From Mortierella sp. BCC40632 (lineage: Eukaryota; Mortierellomycota; Mortierellomycetes; Mortierellales; Mortierellaceae), in the NCBI GenBank assembly GCA_011634665.1, contig WAEK01000009.1:496001-560000 (forward strand): DNA of 64,000 nt, given 5' to 3'. This document shows, in pieces, positions 13,301 to 25,900 of this stretch (positions within the stretch are counted from its first letter, which is position 1; each line of letters opens with the position of its first letter). Under the pieces are notes generated by a model. It searched no databases. It saw only the letters and a list, made by a program, of their open reading frames with translations, and had not been told where the DNA came from. The position numbers were made by a program, and so were the translations under genes.

Positions 13301-14644
13301 AGGAACTGTCTCTTTCACCAGTCGAGTTTATCTTTAAGGTTTGGTTGGCAACAGGAGAGTCTGTCATTGGCACGGCATTTGAGACGTTGTTCTGGCAGTC
13401 ATTGGCTACTTTGGTGGACATGTCCAAGCGAGGACCGAGGGCACTTGATTCATTTTACAAATGTCTTGGACATTTTACTGATATCAAGAACAAGAGACTG
13501 ACTGATTCGAAAGCTATCTGGCCACCACCTGATAAACCAACTTCTGTCGAATCTTTTCGAGAGTTTCATCTTAAATTCTGGACCATCATTGGTAAGTCGC
13601 TGTACCTGGACAATAATGAGACTTTATTTTTATTTTATTTATTTTTATAATCGTGTACTCATTCATATCATCCTTCCCTTTTTATCTCGCTTTGCTATCA
13701 TCTCATCCAGCCCAACGATTGGGAATGGCCTTTAATGAGATTAACGAGATTTCGGATGATGCTTCCGCCGATGGTTGTCATGGATACGACGATTTTTTCA
13801 CCTTGCTCTTGCATCCTTTTATGACACTCTACGACCCCCGTGAAAGAAAGAGCAGTCGGTCATTGACCAACAAGGATCATAGCCAATGGATCAAGGAAAG
13901 TCAGGATGAAGAATCGCAAGAATACAAGATCAGTTTCCAGGGCCAAATCAAGACCATTTTCTTGCCAACCTTGACAGACCTACTCCGGACTTTTTACAAA
14001 GTGTCTCAACTCAAGCGTGGAAATGCTAATCAGGCAATGATCATGTTGACTGCACGAGTACGACAGTGCTATGATGACTCGGTACCATTTATCTGGATGC
14101 AGTACATGAGTATCGCTTATGCTACCAGGATCCTGGAGACGGTGATCGTCATGGACTCAAAGGGCAGTATCCTAGTACCCAAGGCAACTACATTTGGCTC
14201 TCATACGACTGGATCTTGGTCAGCCTCCCCAAGCGACTATGACGATCTGGTGAATCTGTGTGCCTTCTTATTCGAGCAAGCCTATGTGTGCATGGAGCGT
14301 CTTCCCTCCAGTAGTGAGGCGACCGATATTTCACCCGTCCAAGAGTATGTATTTGAACTAGTGGAAAAGACAATCAACAAGGCGCCCGTCCCCTTTATCA
14401 TGCACTGGGTGAGTCGATTTGAGAACAGTCTCTTCCTATGGATCATGGATCCATTACAGCATATCCAAAACTGTCCAAAAGTCATCAACAGAGCCTATCG
14501 AGCGCGGATCGCTAAACTTTGGAGCCAATGTGTCCTACCAAGGTTGCTAAGCTGTGGAAATCAGAGCAAGGAGGGTCTTTCGAGGACGGCGTTTGGATCA
14601 GTGCATGCACCTCCAGTGGCGACGATCCGAAATACAGTGCAGCA

Positions 14645-14676
<32 letters not shown>

Positions 14677-16377
14677 AAGGAATCGGCTCCTCGTCTGAGA
14701 AAGAGGCCATTGTAGACGATTCAAACTCGGATTCAGTCTCTCCAGACTTGTCGACGGATCCAGTGGATTCTGTGTTCAACTCCGAGAGTCTTGATTTATT
14801 GAGGCTGGTGCTTTTGGCTGGTCTTGGGTCTGAGAGCCAGAACATTGTGAACAAGACTCTTGAATTCTGGAACCTGAGTTGGGGTATGTACGGAGGACAA
14901 GGTCTCCAATATCCAGAGGAAATTGCATCTGCCATGAAACGTCTCAAGCTGGTCGCGACCGTGAGCCTTCCAGGTTGGGATTCTATCGAAACTCAAGTCA
15001 AGAAGAACAAGACGACTGATGAGGAGGAAGGAGCAGAGGAGCAGATCGAGCCACCAGTTTTTGCCACATTGTCCCAAGAAATCTTGTCATTGCCATCAGG
15101 TCTACTGATCCGACCAGCTCTGTCGAGGTTACTTAGAAAGAAGACAGCCCGGGAGACACCAGACTCGGAAACAACCGAGGGAGACTCGCAGACGACCGGA
15201 GTATCCCATAAAAAGATGAAACTGGAGACCAATGCCCCCTCAGCAGCACCGACTCTACCCTCGAAAGAGAGCTCGATTGACCATGATATAGTCACTAATG
15301 TATCAGCGGAGGAACCAAATAATGATAGTGGCAACAATGAGATCACTCATGACTTGCCAATTGAATCGACCGAGACAAGCACTGTTCAGGACGGAGCGGA
15401 CAATGCTATTATCCAACAACCCGATTCACCCATACCACAGGCAACCTCGCAGGAAAACGTACCGATTGTACACGAGGGAGCAGAAATTTCTGATGACCAG
15501 TCGCATGCAGTACGCCGGAGCGGACGAAATAGAAAGCGTTCAAGAAAAAGTGCGGATGCTCTTGAATCGAGTGTAGCGGAACAGAGTCGACCTTTACCCG
15601 TCAAACGAAATCTGATGGCTCAATTCATGGAAGTCGCCAAGAATAGTGGCATAGGTGGTAATGGTGAAGGGGAGAGTGAGGTTGAACCATCGACAACAGA
15701 GGCATCAGCCGATGAGCTCGGGACTCGATCTCATTCTGCTTCATCTCGGCCAGCGTCCACGCCACCCAAGTCACGGAATCAACAGAAGAAGCGGCCATGG
15801 CCCAAGCCTTTTGAAGAGGGCACCATCTCGAGTGAAAGTGATCCTGCTCTCTCAGAAAAGTCTTCTACAGTCACGACGACCATGACAACTCGTCCACGGA
15901 AAGTGTCTGGAAAGAAGAATACTCCTTCCAAAACAACTTCTGAAGCGGCAATTCCTTCTACTTCTGTTCAGGACTCGAAGGAAGCAATTCAGGACAAGGT
16001 TCAGAGATCAGGGGCAGCGCCGGAACGTGATTCATCCAGTTCGTTACCTGAACATTCGAGTATGAGTACGGATGCCATGCCCTGTAACAGTAGCAGTTCC
16101 TTTTCTCGATCAGACCTTTCATTGGCGACAATTGAAGAAGTTGTGCAGAGTAGTGCATATGAATCGAAGGAGGGAGGATCTACCAATATGAGAATGGAGA
16201 CCTCGGATGATTCTGGATCGACGGATGATTCTGCGAAACGAGATTCGAGAGTGATGTCTGTGACACGACCTGAGAGTAGTGGAGAGTTTCGAGAGATGAT
16301 GCGATACTTGATAGAGACACGAGGATTAATTGGCAAGTTTGATCAAAGGCAAGTCTTGGATTTCTTTTCATGAATGT

Positions 16378-16424
<47 letters not shown>

Positions 16425-16631
16425 CAATTTTTGTTTTTTTTTTTTTTTTTTTTTGTGTTTGACTTGAAGTTAACAAACAAGATGTATTCAATATTTTTTA
16501 GACAATTGTTCGAGTTGCAGACACAAATCTCGGTGTTGAACAAGGAGTTATTGGGAGCATGGGGTCAATTCATGAAGATGGACGAGAGCAAAAAAGAACC
16601 TTCTTCTGCAGCATCCACTCAAGAATGCTAA
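10331..16631 (+). CDS. RIF1: Rif1, telomere-length and replication-timing regulator
   Basis: Eight exons: 10331-11019, 11179-11246, 11366-11427, 11566-11715, 11832-12819, 12938-13591, 13711-16348 and 16502-16631. Phases agree and give 1792 residues. ATG 10331 is the first in-frame ATG after an in-frame TAA at 10223. Residues 67-71 (KRVSF) match the RVxF protein phosphatase 1 docking motif and 105-108 (GILK) match the SILK motif. Residues of about 150-1000 are the alpha-helical Rif1 N-terminal HEAT-type domain. A 13-Gln run lies near residue 1180, then an acidic and Ser-rich disordered tail with a basic RRSGRNRKRSRKS cluster near 1471, and a short helical C-terminus. In yeasts Rif1 brings PP1 to origins to oppose DDK and acts at telomeres and double-strand breaks; the same role is inferred here. 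The last intron appears to be GC-AG. Confidence 0.9.
14638..14677 (+). repeat. CAG/CAA repeat coding poly-Gln in RIF1
   Basis: A mixed CAG/CAA tract inside exon 7 codes for about 13 glutamines in the disordered half of the protein. Mixed codons suggest it is more stable than a pure CAG run. Confidence 0.9.
16349..16501 (+). other. Probable GC-AG intron of RIF1 with a 43-T tract
   Basis: Exon 7 ends AAAG followed by GCAAGT, the strong consensus of GC-AG introns, and exon 8 begins after TTTTTTAG at 16500-16501. The join keeps frame (phase 2 to 1) and adds 43 codons that end at 16631. Most of the intron is poly-T (16382-16424 and about 16434-16454). If it is not spliced, translation stops at 16371-16373 soon after the exon. 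Confidence 0.65.
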
Positions 16632-17333
16632 CTCCCCCCCCCCCTCCTTTCCACCTGTAATCTCTTTCTGTCGCTTTTTTTGTATCAATTTTTTTTTTTT
16701 TTGTTTTCTTGTATCAACATGGTAGCATTACCCTTTCTTTCATTCTTTTGTTGTTGTTGATGCAAGGTCTACCCTCTCCCCTCCTCTCTATGCTCCATTA
16801 AAATCATTGTAATATATTCCTAATGCTAATTCTCATTGGATTGACCATGCCAAACTCTCTATCAGTCTGTCTGTCTTTCTTTCTCACTTTTATGCAAGGC
16901 CTTCTATCCTTTACTAGGTGCTCATGCTCATTCGCCAGTCTACAATAAGCGAGAGATGATGGCGATGGTGGTGGTGGGGGGAGAAGAGGAGTAGGGGAGA
17001 GGAGAGAGACACGAGGGAGGGATAAGGTCTGGACCGTTTTGGTTCAATTGGAAGTAGCATTGGGAGAGATTGAGTGGATTGATTTTTTTTTTTTTTTTGG
17101 ACAAAAAAAAAAAAAAAAAAAAAAAAAGGACACCAGTGGGCGTCGTCTATCCTTTGTAGCATGAACAGAAAAAAAAATGGGTGGTTGCAGAGAGAGGAAA
17201 AATAATAATAATGATAATAGGGAACAAGAAGGAGCAATGACAATGACAATGACAACAATGTCAAAGGCAACGACAATAGAGGTGACCATCACGAACAAAG
17301 AGAAAAAGACTAGAAAGGTCCGTGTCACCTAGT

Positions 17334-17372
<39 letters not shown>

Positions 17373-18174
17373 CTGGCCCTCTTCCTTTTCTCCTCTACTC
17401 CCCGGTGAAAAAGTGATTGGCGCTAGAGATTTCGATGCCTCTTCTTCCTGGGACTTCTGATGGGCCAAGCACTTTCATTGGCAAGAGAGAGAGAAAAAAA
17501 AATAAATAAAGAAAGCAGGAATCGGGGCTAGAGAGACAGACAGACGAACAGGAAAGAGTGATAGAGATGACCTTTCCATCCTCCTTCTCCTTCTCCTCCT
17601 CCGCCTCCTCCTCCGCCCCCCCCCTTTCTCCTTCTCTCTTTAGCTTCTCTAGTATCTAGCGCAAAGGCGACAACGCGTTTGGACGAAAGAGCGCCAAATT
17701 AGGCCTAAATAAACAAGGAACATTTGTGAATAGTGGTGATGGCGATTGTGGTGGCTATGGAGAGAGAGAAGAGAGAAGAAAGAAAGAGGGAAAAATTTAA
17801 TAAATGCTTGAACGGAAAACAATGCAAGAGATCGACCATTGTTTTTCTCCACTCGGAGAGACTCTAGAGAGCGAGAATAGGCCAAAGCGATACACCTGAT
17901 CTCTTTTCCCTCTCTCTCTCTCTCTCTTTCTCTCTTTCTCTTTCTCTTTCTCCTGATCCTTTATTTCCCCACTACGACTACTGTAGTCTGTATCCTGTGA
18001 GGTTCTCTCTTGCTCATCTATTTGACTGTCTGTCTGTCTGTTTGTCTTTTTTTTTTTTTTTTTTTAGACTACCCTCCCGGGATAAAATGGCCTGTTTAAG
18101 ATCTCATGGCCCGTTCTTTTCTGTTCGCTCCACTCTCCTTTTTTTTTTTCCTTCTCAAAAAGTTGACTTCGCCT

Positions 18175-18216
<42 letters not shown>

Positions 18217-18503
18217 CCTCCAACGGTCCAATTGGCCGCCTCTCTTCAGATCCACCATCGCCTTCGATTCAAAAAAAAAAAAAAAAAAATCTCAATTTTT
18301 TTTTTTTTTTTTTTTTTCCTCGCTCACTGTTGACTCTTGGGAATTCTATTTGATACGATGACTGGACTATACGGATGACAAAACAAAACAAATAACCGAT
18401 AGATGAATAAAGGTAAGCAAAAGAATGGACCAGGAGAGTGGTCAGACGAGTGGTTTGCTTTTGTTTTTCAAGATTTGTTCGTCATGCCTGCCCTAGTCCT
18501 TCG

Positions 18504-18551
<48 letters not shown>

Positions 18552-18623
18552 TCTCTTTTCGGGGAGATTGAGGGTAATACAAAGGTCCTCACCGTTTTCA
18601 CTTTCTTTACTTTTTTCTTTTTT

Positions 18624-18654
<31 letters not shown>

Positions 18655-18808
18655 TCACCTCCCCTCCCCCTCTTTCTCGCTTAAATGTGAGAGAAATGAA
18701 GGGTGGCCTATGAGGTTGTGTATACAGAGTCTGGCATCGGTCCGGGAAGGTCCTGCTTCCGAGGAAAAAAAAAAAAAAAAAAAAAAGAGAGAGAAAGAAA
18801 AAAACAAT
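16632..18808. other. Convergent spacer between RIF1 and the STEEP1-type gene
   Basis: No gene seen. It contains poly-A and poly-T tracts (about 17101-17127, 17339-17369, 18177-18216, 18280-18318), a CT microsatellite at about 18506-18549 and the presumed 3' UTRs of both flanking genes. Frames of 60-120 codons here are translations of the tracts. Confidence 0.6.
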
Positions 18809-19776
18809 TCAGGATGACACCGATGCTGGGTCCACTACAGAGGCTGATGGATCTTGTGTTGTCATGGACAAATCAGATGTCGAGGGTAGTTCCTTTTCCC
18901 AATCGTCATGTGGTACGCCCTGGAGTTCATTTAGTGAACCTTGGACGACATATGTATAGGGTCCACCCTTCAGATGAGGTGTCGTCTCGTATGCGATCAA
19001 GAGTGTGCACCGTGGACAGTAGAGACGATATTGCTTTTCGAATTTGTTCTCATTTCTGTTCATAGTAAGAATGTCGAGGTCGGGGTCGAGTTGGTGGATG
19101 GGTTGGTTGAATGGGGTTCAAGAAAAAGAAGGGAAGAAAGGCATTGTTAGAATATGGCAAGAAAGAAAATGAAAGAGAGAGAGAGAGAAAGAAAGAAAGA
19201 AAGAAAGAGAAAGCCTAGGGATATCCATTGCGGTCTTCATTACCTCTTGACAATCTTGGCTTCTCCTGGAACAGCGTGTAGTTTATAGACCCGTGTAGCA
19301 TTATTGAGAACGGTCGAGTTGTCGACTTCTCTCCGAGGCATCTGTCCTAGCTCCATGTCTAATTGAACGTTCATAAAAACAAAACAAAATAAATAAATAT
19401 GGTGTCCAATATTTCTCCTCTATCTCTCTTGGCTTTGGATCGGACATGTGGTATCCCATCCTGACGGACCCAAACTTTTTGGGATGACTCCTGATAGCCC
19501 TTTTTCTCTTTCTTGCGTTTTTTTTATCCTTGTATGTCAAGCGTGTTTTTTTTTAAAGCTTTTTCCCGACCCTTTTGTCCTGAATAAGCTCCAGCATATA
19601 TGAGGTAAAGTGAGAGTGAGAGTGAGAGTGAGAGTAAAAGAGAGCGAGAGAACTGAATGTAGTTTACCAATGACGAGAATAAACTCGCTGCAGAGACAAT
19701 AGTACGAATGCAATCCCAACGAGTCATCCCGATTGTCGGACGACGAGATAATGCTGTTACTGATGATCCTTGGCAT
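18809..19776 (-). CDS. STEEP1: STEEP1 (CXorf56/UPF0428) family protein
   Basis: Three exons: 19776-19668, 19358-19244 and 19055-18809, with introns of 309 and 188 bp and agreeing phases, coding 156 residues. The N-terminus MPRIISNSII and the block SYYCLC-x5-LVID match the family start. The second exon continues into MPRREVDNSTVLNNA. The third gives EKQYRLYCPRC, so the family's paired Cys motifs (CxC and CxxC) are kept and could bind metal. In animals STEEP1 helps STING leave the ER and affects membrane curvature through PI3P. Its role in fungi is not established, and no STING is visible here. The animal protein is about 220 residues with a charged helical C-terminus; this model stops at a TGA at 18809-18811 without it. 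A missed last exon is possible, but I found no candidate downstream. Confidence 0.82.
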
Positions 19777-20464
19777 CTTTTTTTGTTCAGTTCAGTCCTG
19801 TCAGTGGCAAAATCTTTTTTGTTCGGTCCGGCCCTGTCGGTGGCAAAGTAGTATTCCAGAGTTCAGAAATGAAGAGAAATGGGAGGGTGATCAGGTCTCT
19901 GGTGGCATGAGCCCATAGACGACTGAAAAATTGGGAGGCTTGGCTGCTTTGCCTGCCTGCTTTGCCTCTCCTTTACTTGAGACGCGTAAAAGGGCTGTTT
20001 AGCCTTCTTTTTGAGAAAGAAAGAAAAGGATATTAACCAGGGAACACTCTAATCCGAGACACGAGTGATCCGTCTCCAGCAAACAGTAAAAACGAGTCAA
20101 CATTCTGGACATGTGCAAACTCGTTTACGCGTGAAGAAAAGATCTAAACCCGACTACACCAAGGAGCAATGAAACCTAGACTATTCTCCCTCTTTCTCTT
20201 TTTCGCTAAAGTCCTTTAAAAAAAAAAAAAAAAAAAAAGGATAATGGTGCCTGAGCGAAGAACCCGTTGGGATAGCTTCTGATGATTCAGGCCCCATTTT
20301 TACCAGAGAATCTTGACAGAGTGCCCTGGAATCTCCTAGAGTAAGATCCAATGATCCACGATGGACATTCACATCTATACGACCACCACCTCTGTTGTAT
20401 AGGGACATGACTAGGCTTTTCATCCCATCCTGGGACAAGATATTCCTTTCCTTCTTTCTTTCTT

Positions 20465-20502
<38 letters not shown>

Positions 20503-20672
20503 CGAGTAAAGATGAATAAAAAATGCGAAAAGCATTTATTTTTTTTTATCGATCGCAAATAACAATCTCCTTTCAAGAAAACTCCTTTTCCCCCTCTCTC
20601 TCTCCTTCTCTCCATACATCCAATGCGAGAGGAGGGGAAGAAAAAAAAAAAAGTGGTTCTACAGAAGATTCT
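19777..20672. other. Spacer between the STEEP1-type gene and WBP1
   Basis: No gene seen. It should hold the STEEP1 promoter and the WBP1 3' UTR. Poly-A at about 20219-20238 and poly-T at about 20469-20499 are present. A reverse-strand AATAAA lies near 20534-20541, about 135 nt past the WBP1 stop, and may be its polyadenylation signal. Confidence 0.55.
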
Positions 20673-22061
20673 TTATGCCTTCTTGGTGGTCTTGACACTC
20701 GACTCCAATCCACCCCAGAGATAAACAACAGTAAAGACCAACAATCCAACACCCATGCTGGCAGCTCCTGTATAATAAGGATAAGCCTGGGAAATAAAGC
20801 GTGGGTACTGGTCATGACGGAATGGATGAATACCAACCGTGGTCACACTCTCGACATAGGTCAATCCAGGGCGCTTGTAGTTCACCATAAACTTGAAGAC
20901 ACCATATTGATCGGGCAGTTGCACCGTGGTCGTGAACGTGCCAACAGTGCTCTGGTCATCCAAGGGAACCATATCCAAGGTCTTGCGGATATAAGGATCC
21001 AACATGATCAACTCGAGCTGAACATCGTCCGCAGAGAATGGGTGCCATTCGCCATCATGGTACTCGGCGAGCGAGATGGTGTAGGTCTAAAATTCAAAAG
21101 AAGCGAAGAGGAGAGAGAGAAAGAGAGAGAAAGAGTCAGGAAGGGATGTTATGGTGAGACGAGTTCTGACAGGAAGCAAGAGTCGACTCTTAAAGGATGC
21201 ATACCATGTTCTCCTTGATCCGGTAATGGGCTGGTGGCTCGGTCTCTCCAGCCTTGTGGTGCTCAACAGCAACAACATCAAGAACGCTCTTTTCCTGGAA
21301 AGTCCACTTGGTCAACTCTTCAATAAATTTGCGGTTGCCAGAGACGGTTCTAAAGAAGGTGGATTCCAGATGGTTAGGAAAAAAGAAGAAAAGGCACTAG
21401 ATCCATGAAATGATAATAAGAAAAAAAGATGATCGACATACTCCTTGTCGCCATATTTGTTGACAGGTCCACTGAAAAAGGTGTTGGACAACATCTCGGT
21501 ACTTCCGAGGAAGGCAATACGGGCATTGTTCCGGGACTGCATCACAGAGACCAAGCTGATATCCTTTCCTGCCATCACAGGGTTCTGCTTCACGGTCTCG
21601 GCCATGTTCACGGTCTCCCAGGAGTAAGACTCGGTTGGGGCCCAAAGGATCGGGGTCAAGAGAGGGTTCGAAGGATTGGCGTAATGGGCAATACCCCTGA
21701 ACAAGATCTGTCCAGGCACCTTGTCCTGAGGAATAATCTCCTGGATCTTGGCCATGTTGGTCTCGGGGTTGACAACAATGGCATCATGCTTCTCCTTGCC
21801 AAGGTCCTTGTCATAGTTGAAATGATCGAGCACGGTCGTGTACCGGCTATCAAACTCGACGTCAAACTCACGAGAGAACTCGCGCATCGTGGTGGAGAGT
21901 TCGTCTGATCCAGCCACCAGAAGGTTTCCGCCTTCTGCCACGAATCCAACCACTGACTTGGCGCTCATGCCCTTTGGGAAATCTAATCCGGTTCCCAGAA
22001 AAAAAAAATAGAAAGGGGAGGAGTTAGTCTCGATATGACAACATGGTGCTATGATAAATAA

Positions 22062-22100
<39 letters not shown>

Positions 22101-22555
22101 ACGAAAGCGATCGAGAACAAAGAAAAAAAATAACGCGACACTCAGGACAAAAACAACGGTTCATCAAAAGAAAACACATGTACCTTTCATCTTTGGAGAA
22201 AGGATGAGGAGATTGTCAAACAGGCGGACATCATTCTTGGTCAATGTGATGGGCAAGCTCACGTCATGCAATGTGACATTGTAGTCGCGATCTATATCAT
22301 ATATAAGAAATAAAAAAAAAAAGACATCATCAGATGATGTCGCGCTGATTTCAAAAGATCCGCCATCACCGGTGCCATCATCTCCATCCTTCCAAGAAAA
22401 AGCAATCTCTAACCTTGCAGGTCTGTCCAGAAATCCATATACATGTCAGCAGTCTCTAGATTGTCCAACAGAACCAACGTGCGTGTCCCGGTCAAGGACG
22501 AGGCCGTCGCCACCAGAGCAACGGCCAAAGACGACAAGATGATGGAGGGTCGCAT
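20673..22555 (-). CDS. WBP1: Oligosaccharyltransferase 48 kDa subunit (Wbp1/OST48/DDOST)
   Basis: Five exons: 22555-22414, 22291-22184, 21982-21442, 21349-21205 and 21086-20673, with consistent phases, giving 449 residues, close to yeast Wbp1. The start MRPSIILSSLAVALVATASS is a signal peptide. Family blocks follow in order: RTLVLLDNLETADMYMDFW, DNLLILSPK, VVGFVAEGGNLLVAGSDE, and the middle GEPS-like luminal region. A single transmembrane segment lies near the C-terminus (about residues 415-440), followed by a short Lys-rich cytosolic tail ending KTTKKA. In the ER membrane Wbp1 pairs with Swp1/ribophorin II within the OST complex that transfers the lipid-linked glycan to Asn of nascent proteins. 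The tail lysines are at -2 and -3, so they do not make a strict KKxx retrieval signal. The gene lies 400 bp downstream of the XDH-family gene on the same strand. Confidence 0.95.
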
Positions 22556-22955
22556 TGGAATGTGAAAAAAAAATATATGTATAAAAAAAAAAAAAAAAAA
22601 AAGGCGGGAAGAATAATGCTGACTGAATCCGATTCCTTGCTGAAACTACTCCTGATGAGAAGAAAAGAATAGAAAAAAGAGGACTGCGACTTGTGTTCTT
22701 GATGGAAGCACGAGTCAGCAATGTAATGGAGCAGATGAAAGAGAGAGAGAGAGAAAAGGGACTGGTGCGTCTACTCGAGACAACTCTCTCAGTTATCTGG
22801 GTCGTAGTACTTCCAGCCAATCATTGGCCGACATTTATCTTGATCCAGCTCTCCCTCTCTCTTCTGTTGCTGTCACGGCTCTTTTTTTTTTTTTTTTTTT
22901 TTTGGATACGATGTGTGCAGCCTGATAGACCCTTCTTCTACGCGTCATCTTTTAT
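22556..22955. other. Short spacer between WBP1 and the XDH-family gene
   Basis: This 400-bp interval has to hold both the WBP1 promoter and the 3' end of the upstream gene. It contains a poly-T tract at about 22882-22903 and a poly-A tract at about 22583-22602. No open frame of interest. Confidence 0.6.
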
Positions 22956-22957
22956 TT
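22952..22957 (-). terminator. AATAAA overlapping the stop codon of the XDH-family gene
   Basis: On the minus strand the TAA stop (22958-22956) runs directly into a canonical AATAAA hexamer. If it is the working polyadenylation signal, the 3' UTR would be only some 20 nt long. Its use cannot be shown from sequence. Confidence 0.4.
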
Positions 22958-25900
22958 AGCTGAGAGGAACCGACCATGGCTTCTCGCCTGGCTTGGCTTC
23001 AATACGACTACTCTCAGCAATCGAATCTCCTACAAGCATTCGGATCTTTTCAGGCGTCGCCGGAAGAGGCAACACAAACGAACCCTTCAATCCATGACTT
23101 GCCCTTGCATACGACAGAGCATTCCGGATCGCAAAATAAACAGACGTTCCCAAAAAGAGTGGTGGTTCTCCCACACCCTTCGACTTGTAGATCGTTTCCA
23201 TACCCGAATAATCCAAACCTTCAAAAAAGGACACGTTAAACTCTTGAGGAATACTTCGAGCACTGGGGATCTTGTACTTGCCAGGCCCTTGCGTAATCTG
23301 TTGACCGTCCGGTGAATACAACAGCTCCTCACTAGTACTCCATCCCAACCCTTGCATGAATCCTCCTTCGATCTGACCAATATCCAAAGTCGGATTGATG
23401 GACCGACCCAGATCCATGGACACGTCCGAGCGGATCACCGTATGCATACCTGTCAAAACGTCCACTTCAACCTCAGAGATGGCAGCGCCATGTGTGTAAT
23501 AGAGGTAGCGCCGACCCTGGTTGGTATCCCAGTCATAGTCAATATCGGGCGATTTGTAATGTCCACTTGCACTGAGGTTGACTCGATTAAAGTAAGCTAC
23601 CTTGACTGCCGCATTCCAATCCATTCCCTGGGATAAAAATGGCGCCAGTCGCTCATTGATCTGGTCACAGGCAACCTTAACAGCCATTCCATGAAGATCC
23701 GACGACAGAGATGCTGACGTCGAAGTGGTGTTGGGGATCTTGTCTGTGGTAGTATCAACAATGACAATATTATCCATGGGGATATCGAAAGCTTCGGCAC
23801 AAATTTGGATCATCTTTGTATGCAGGCCTTGTCCCATCTCGACACCTCCGTGGCTCAGTCGAACGGTTCCATCGAGATAAACGTTGACCAGAGCCGCTCC
23901 TTGGTTCAAGAAATTAATAGAGTACCCAATACCAAACTTGATCGGAGTCACTGCAAGTCCACGCTTGCGCCAGAGTGATCTTTTGTTAAATTCTTCCAGG
24001 GCAGTGCGTCGTTCCTTGTATTGAGCCTTTTTCATCAAGTCTTGATAACCCTTGGGGAGTGGCCATGGCGAGAGAACCTGGTTGTAGTGCGTTCGTTGAC
24101 CTTCTTCGTAGAAATTGAGCTCTCGGAATGCTTCTTGGGACATGCCAATTTTGTCTGCCACCTCACTCATGATGAGCTCACAAATCATGTTTCCTTGGGG
24201 TGCGCCAAAGCCACGGAAGGCCGTGTTCGATGGCAAATTAGTTCGACAGCAATGGCCAGTCGCCCGGACGTTTGGACAGGAGTAGACATTGTCCAGTGCA
24301 CCAAGGGCAACCTCCAAGACGGCTGGTGACATATCTGTTGTCCAGCCGCAGTTCATATACAAGTCTACCTTGAGGGCCGCGAGCTTGTTGTTCTCGTCCA
24401 ACCCAACCTTCCACTGGGCCTGGATAGGGTTCCGTCCACCAGAAAAGACCATGTCCTCCCGACGCCCAAGTGTGCCACGGACCGATCGTTTCATCTGATA
24501 ACTAGCCACAGCCAAGGCAGCAATCATACCGATCGGACGAGAGTCCTTGCCACCGAATCCTCCACCAAGGCGTTTAACGTTGACTGTCACCTTGTTGGCA
24601 CTGATTCCTAGGATATCCGCAATAATGTGCTGTGTCGCGGAGGGACTTTGTGTGGTGGCATGGATCATCAGTTCCTCGTCCGTGTCAATATACCGGACAG
24701 TGCCAGAGAATGGCTCTAGGTAGAAATGCTCTTGTCCAGGCAAGTGGCTCACTCCTTCAAACACGTTGGCACAAGTCTTGAATACCTCATCGACATCGCC
24801 CTTGTTAATTTTTCGCGAAAAATCGTGAAAAGAGTTTGCAGCGATCGCCTCATCGATCGTGACAATGGCAGGAAGATCCTCGTAAACGACCTTGACCTTT
24901 TGAGCAGCCTCGGATGCGATGGCCAGAGTGTCTGCGACAATCATTCCAATCATCTGTCCGACACATTTTACTTCATTCTCTGCAAAGACAACCTCGTCGG
25001 GGAAGATGACCGAGGTCCAAACATTGCTTCCAGGGACGTCCTTGTCTCCAAAATAGCGTCTGACTCCTGGAAGACTGAGAGCCTCGCTCGGATCGACACT
25101 CACAATCTTGGCATGAGGACGAGTGGAAAAGACCATGGCACCAAAGAGCTCTTCTTCAAGCTTGGGAATGTCATCTGGAAGGAAGCAGGGAAGACGGAGA
25201 GAGTTAGCGAATGTGTCCTTTACAAAGAAAAGAAAAAAAAATCCTCCTCCTCCATTCCCAGATAGGATGCATACTCACCTGCATATCTCACTTCGCCCGT
25301 TGCCTGTCTCTTTGCAGCGACATGTAGAATTTCTTGGTTCACTACCTTGGTATAGGCTCCTGACTTGGCTCCTCTTAAATCCTGAGTACCCCTCGAGACA
25401 TGTCGATGAAGTTCTTCCGTCAAGAGAGAGAGCTCTCCTTGGCCATGCTCCAGGGCGATGCCTCGTTGCTCCACCACATCCCACCAAAAGCGGACAAACA
25501 AGGACTTGGACAAGGTTCGACGATACTCGGGCATGCCTCCCTTGACCGAATACTCAAGGGGCATTTCTTTATCCAATAATTCAAGCGTCTTGTCTAGTAC
25601 AGCCTTGTCACCCCAGGTCTCACCAACAAGATGCTTTGCGACCATGGTGAGATGACAAATCCGCGCGGCCATGCCTCCATAGACTAGGCTCGCCTCAAGC
25701 ACCTTGTTGTCCTCTGAGAGCAAAACACGCAAGGCTGCAGTGACAGCCGCTTCGTCGTCGTCGTGTCGCTTGGAGTGTTTGAAGGCCCGAATATACTCTC
25801 CTTGACGCGTCAGCGGGATGAATATCTGAGTTAGGACATCCTTCTCCTGGTTCAGAGTCACTTTCGTGCATGGATCCCCAAAGAAATCGCTTGCGGTCAC

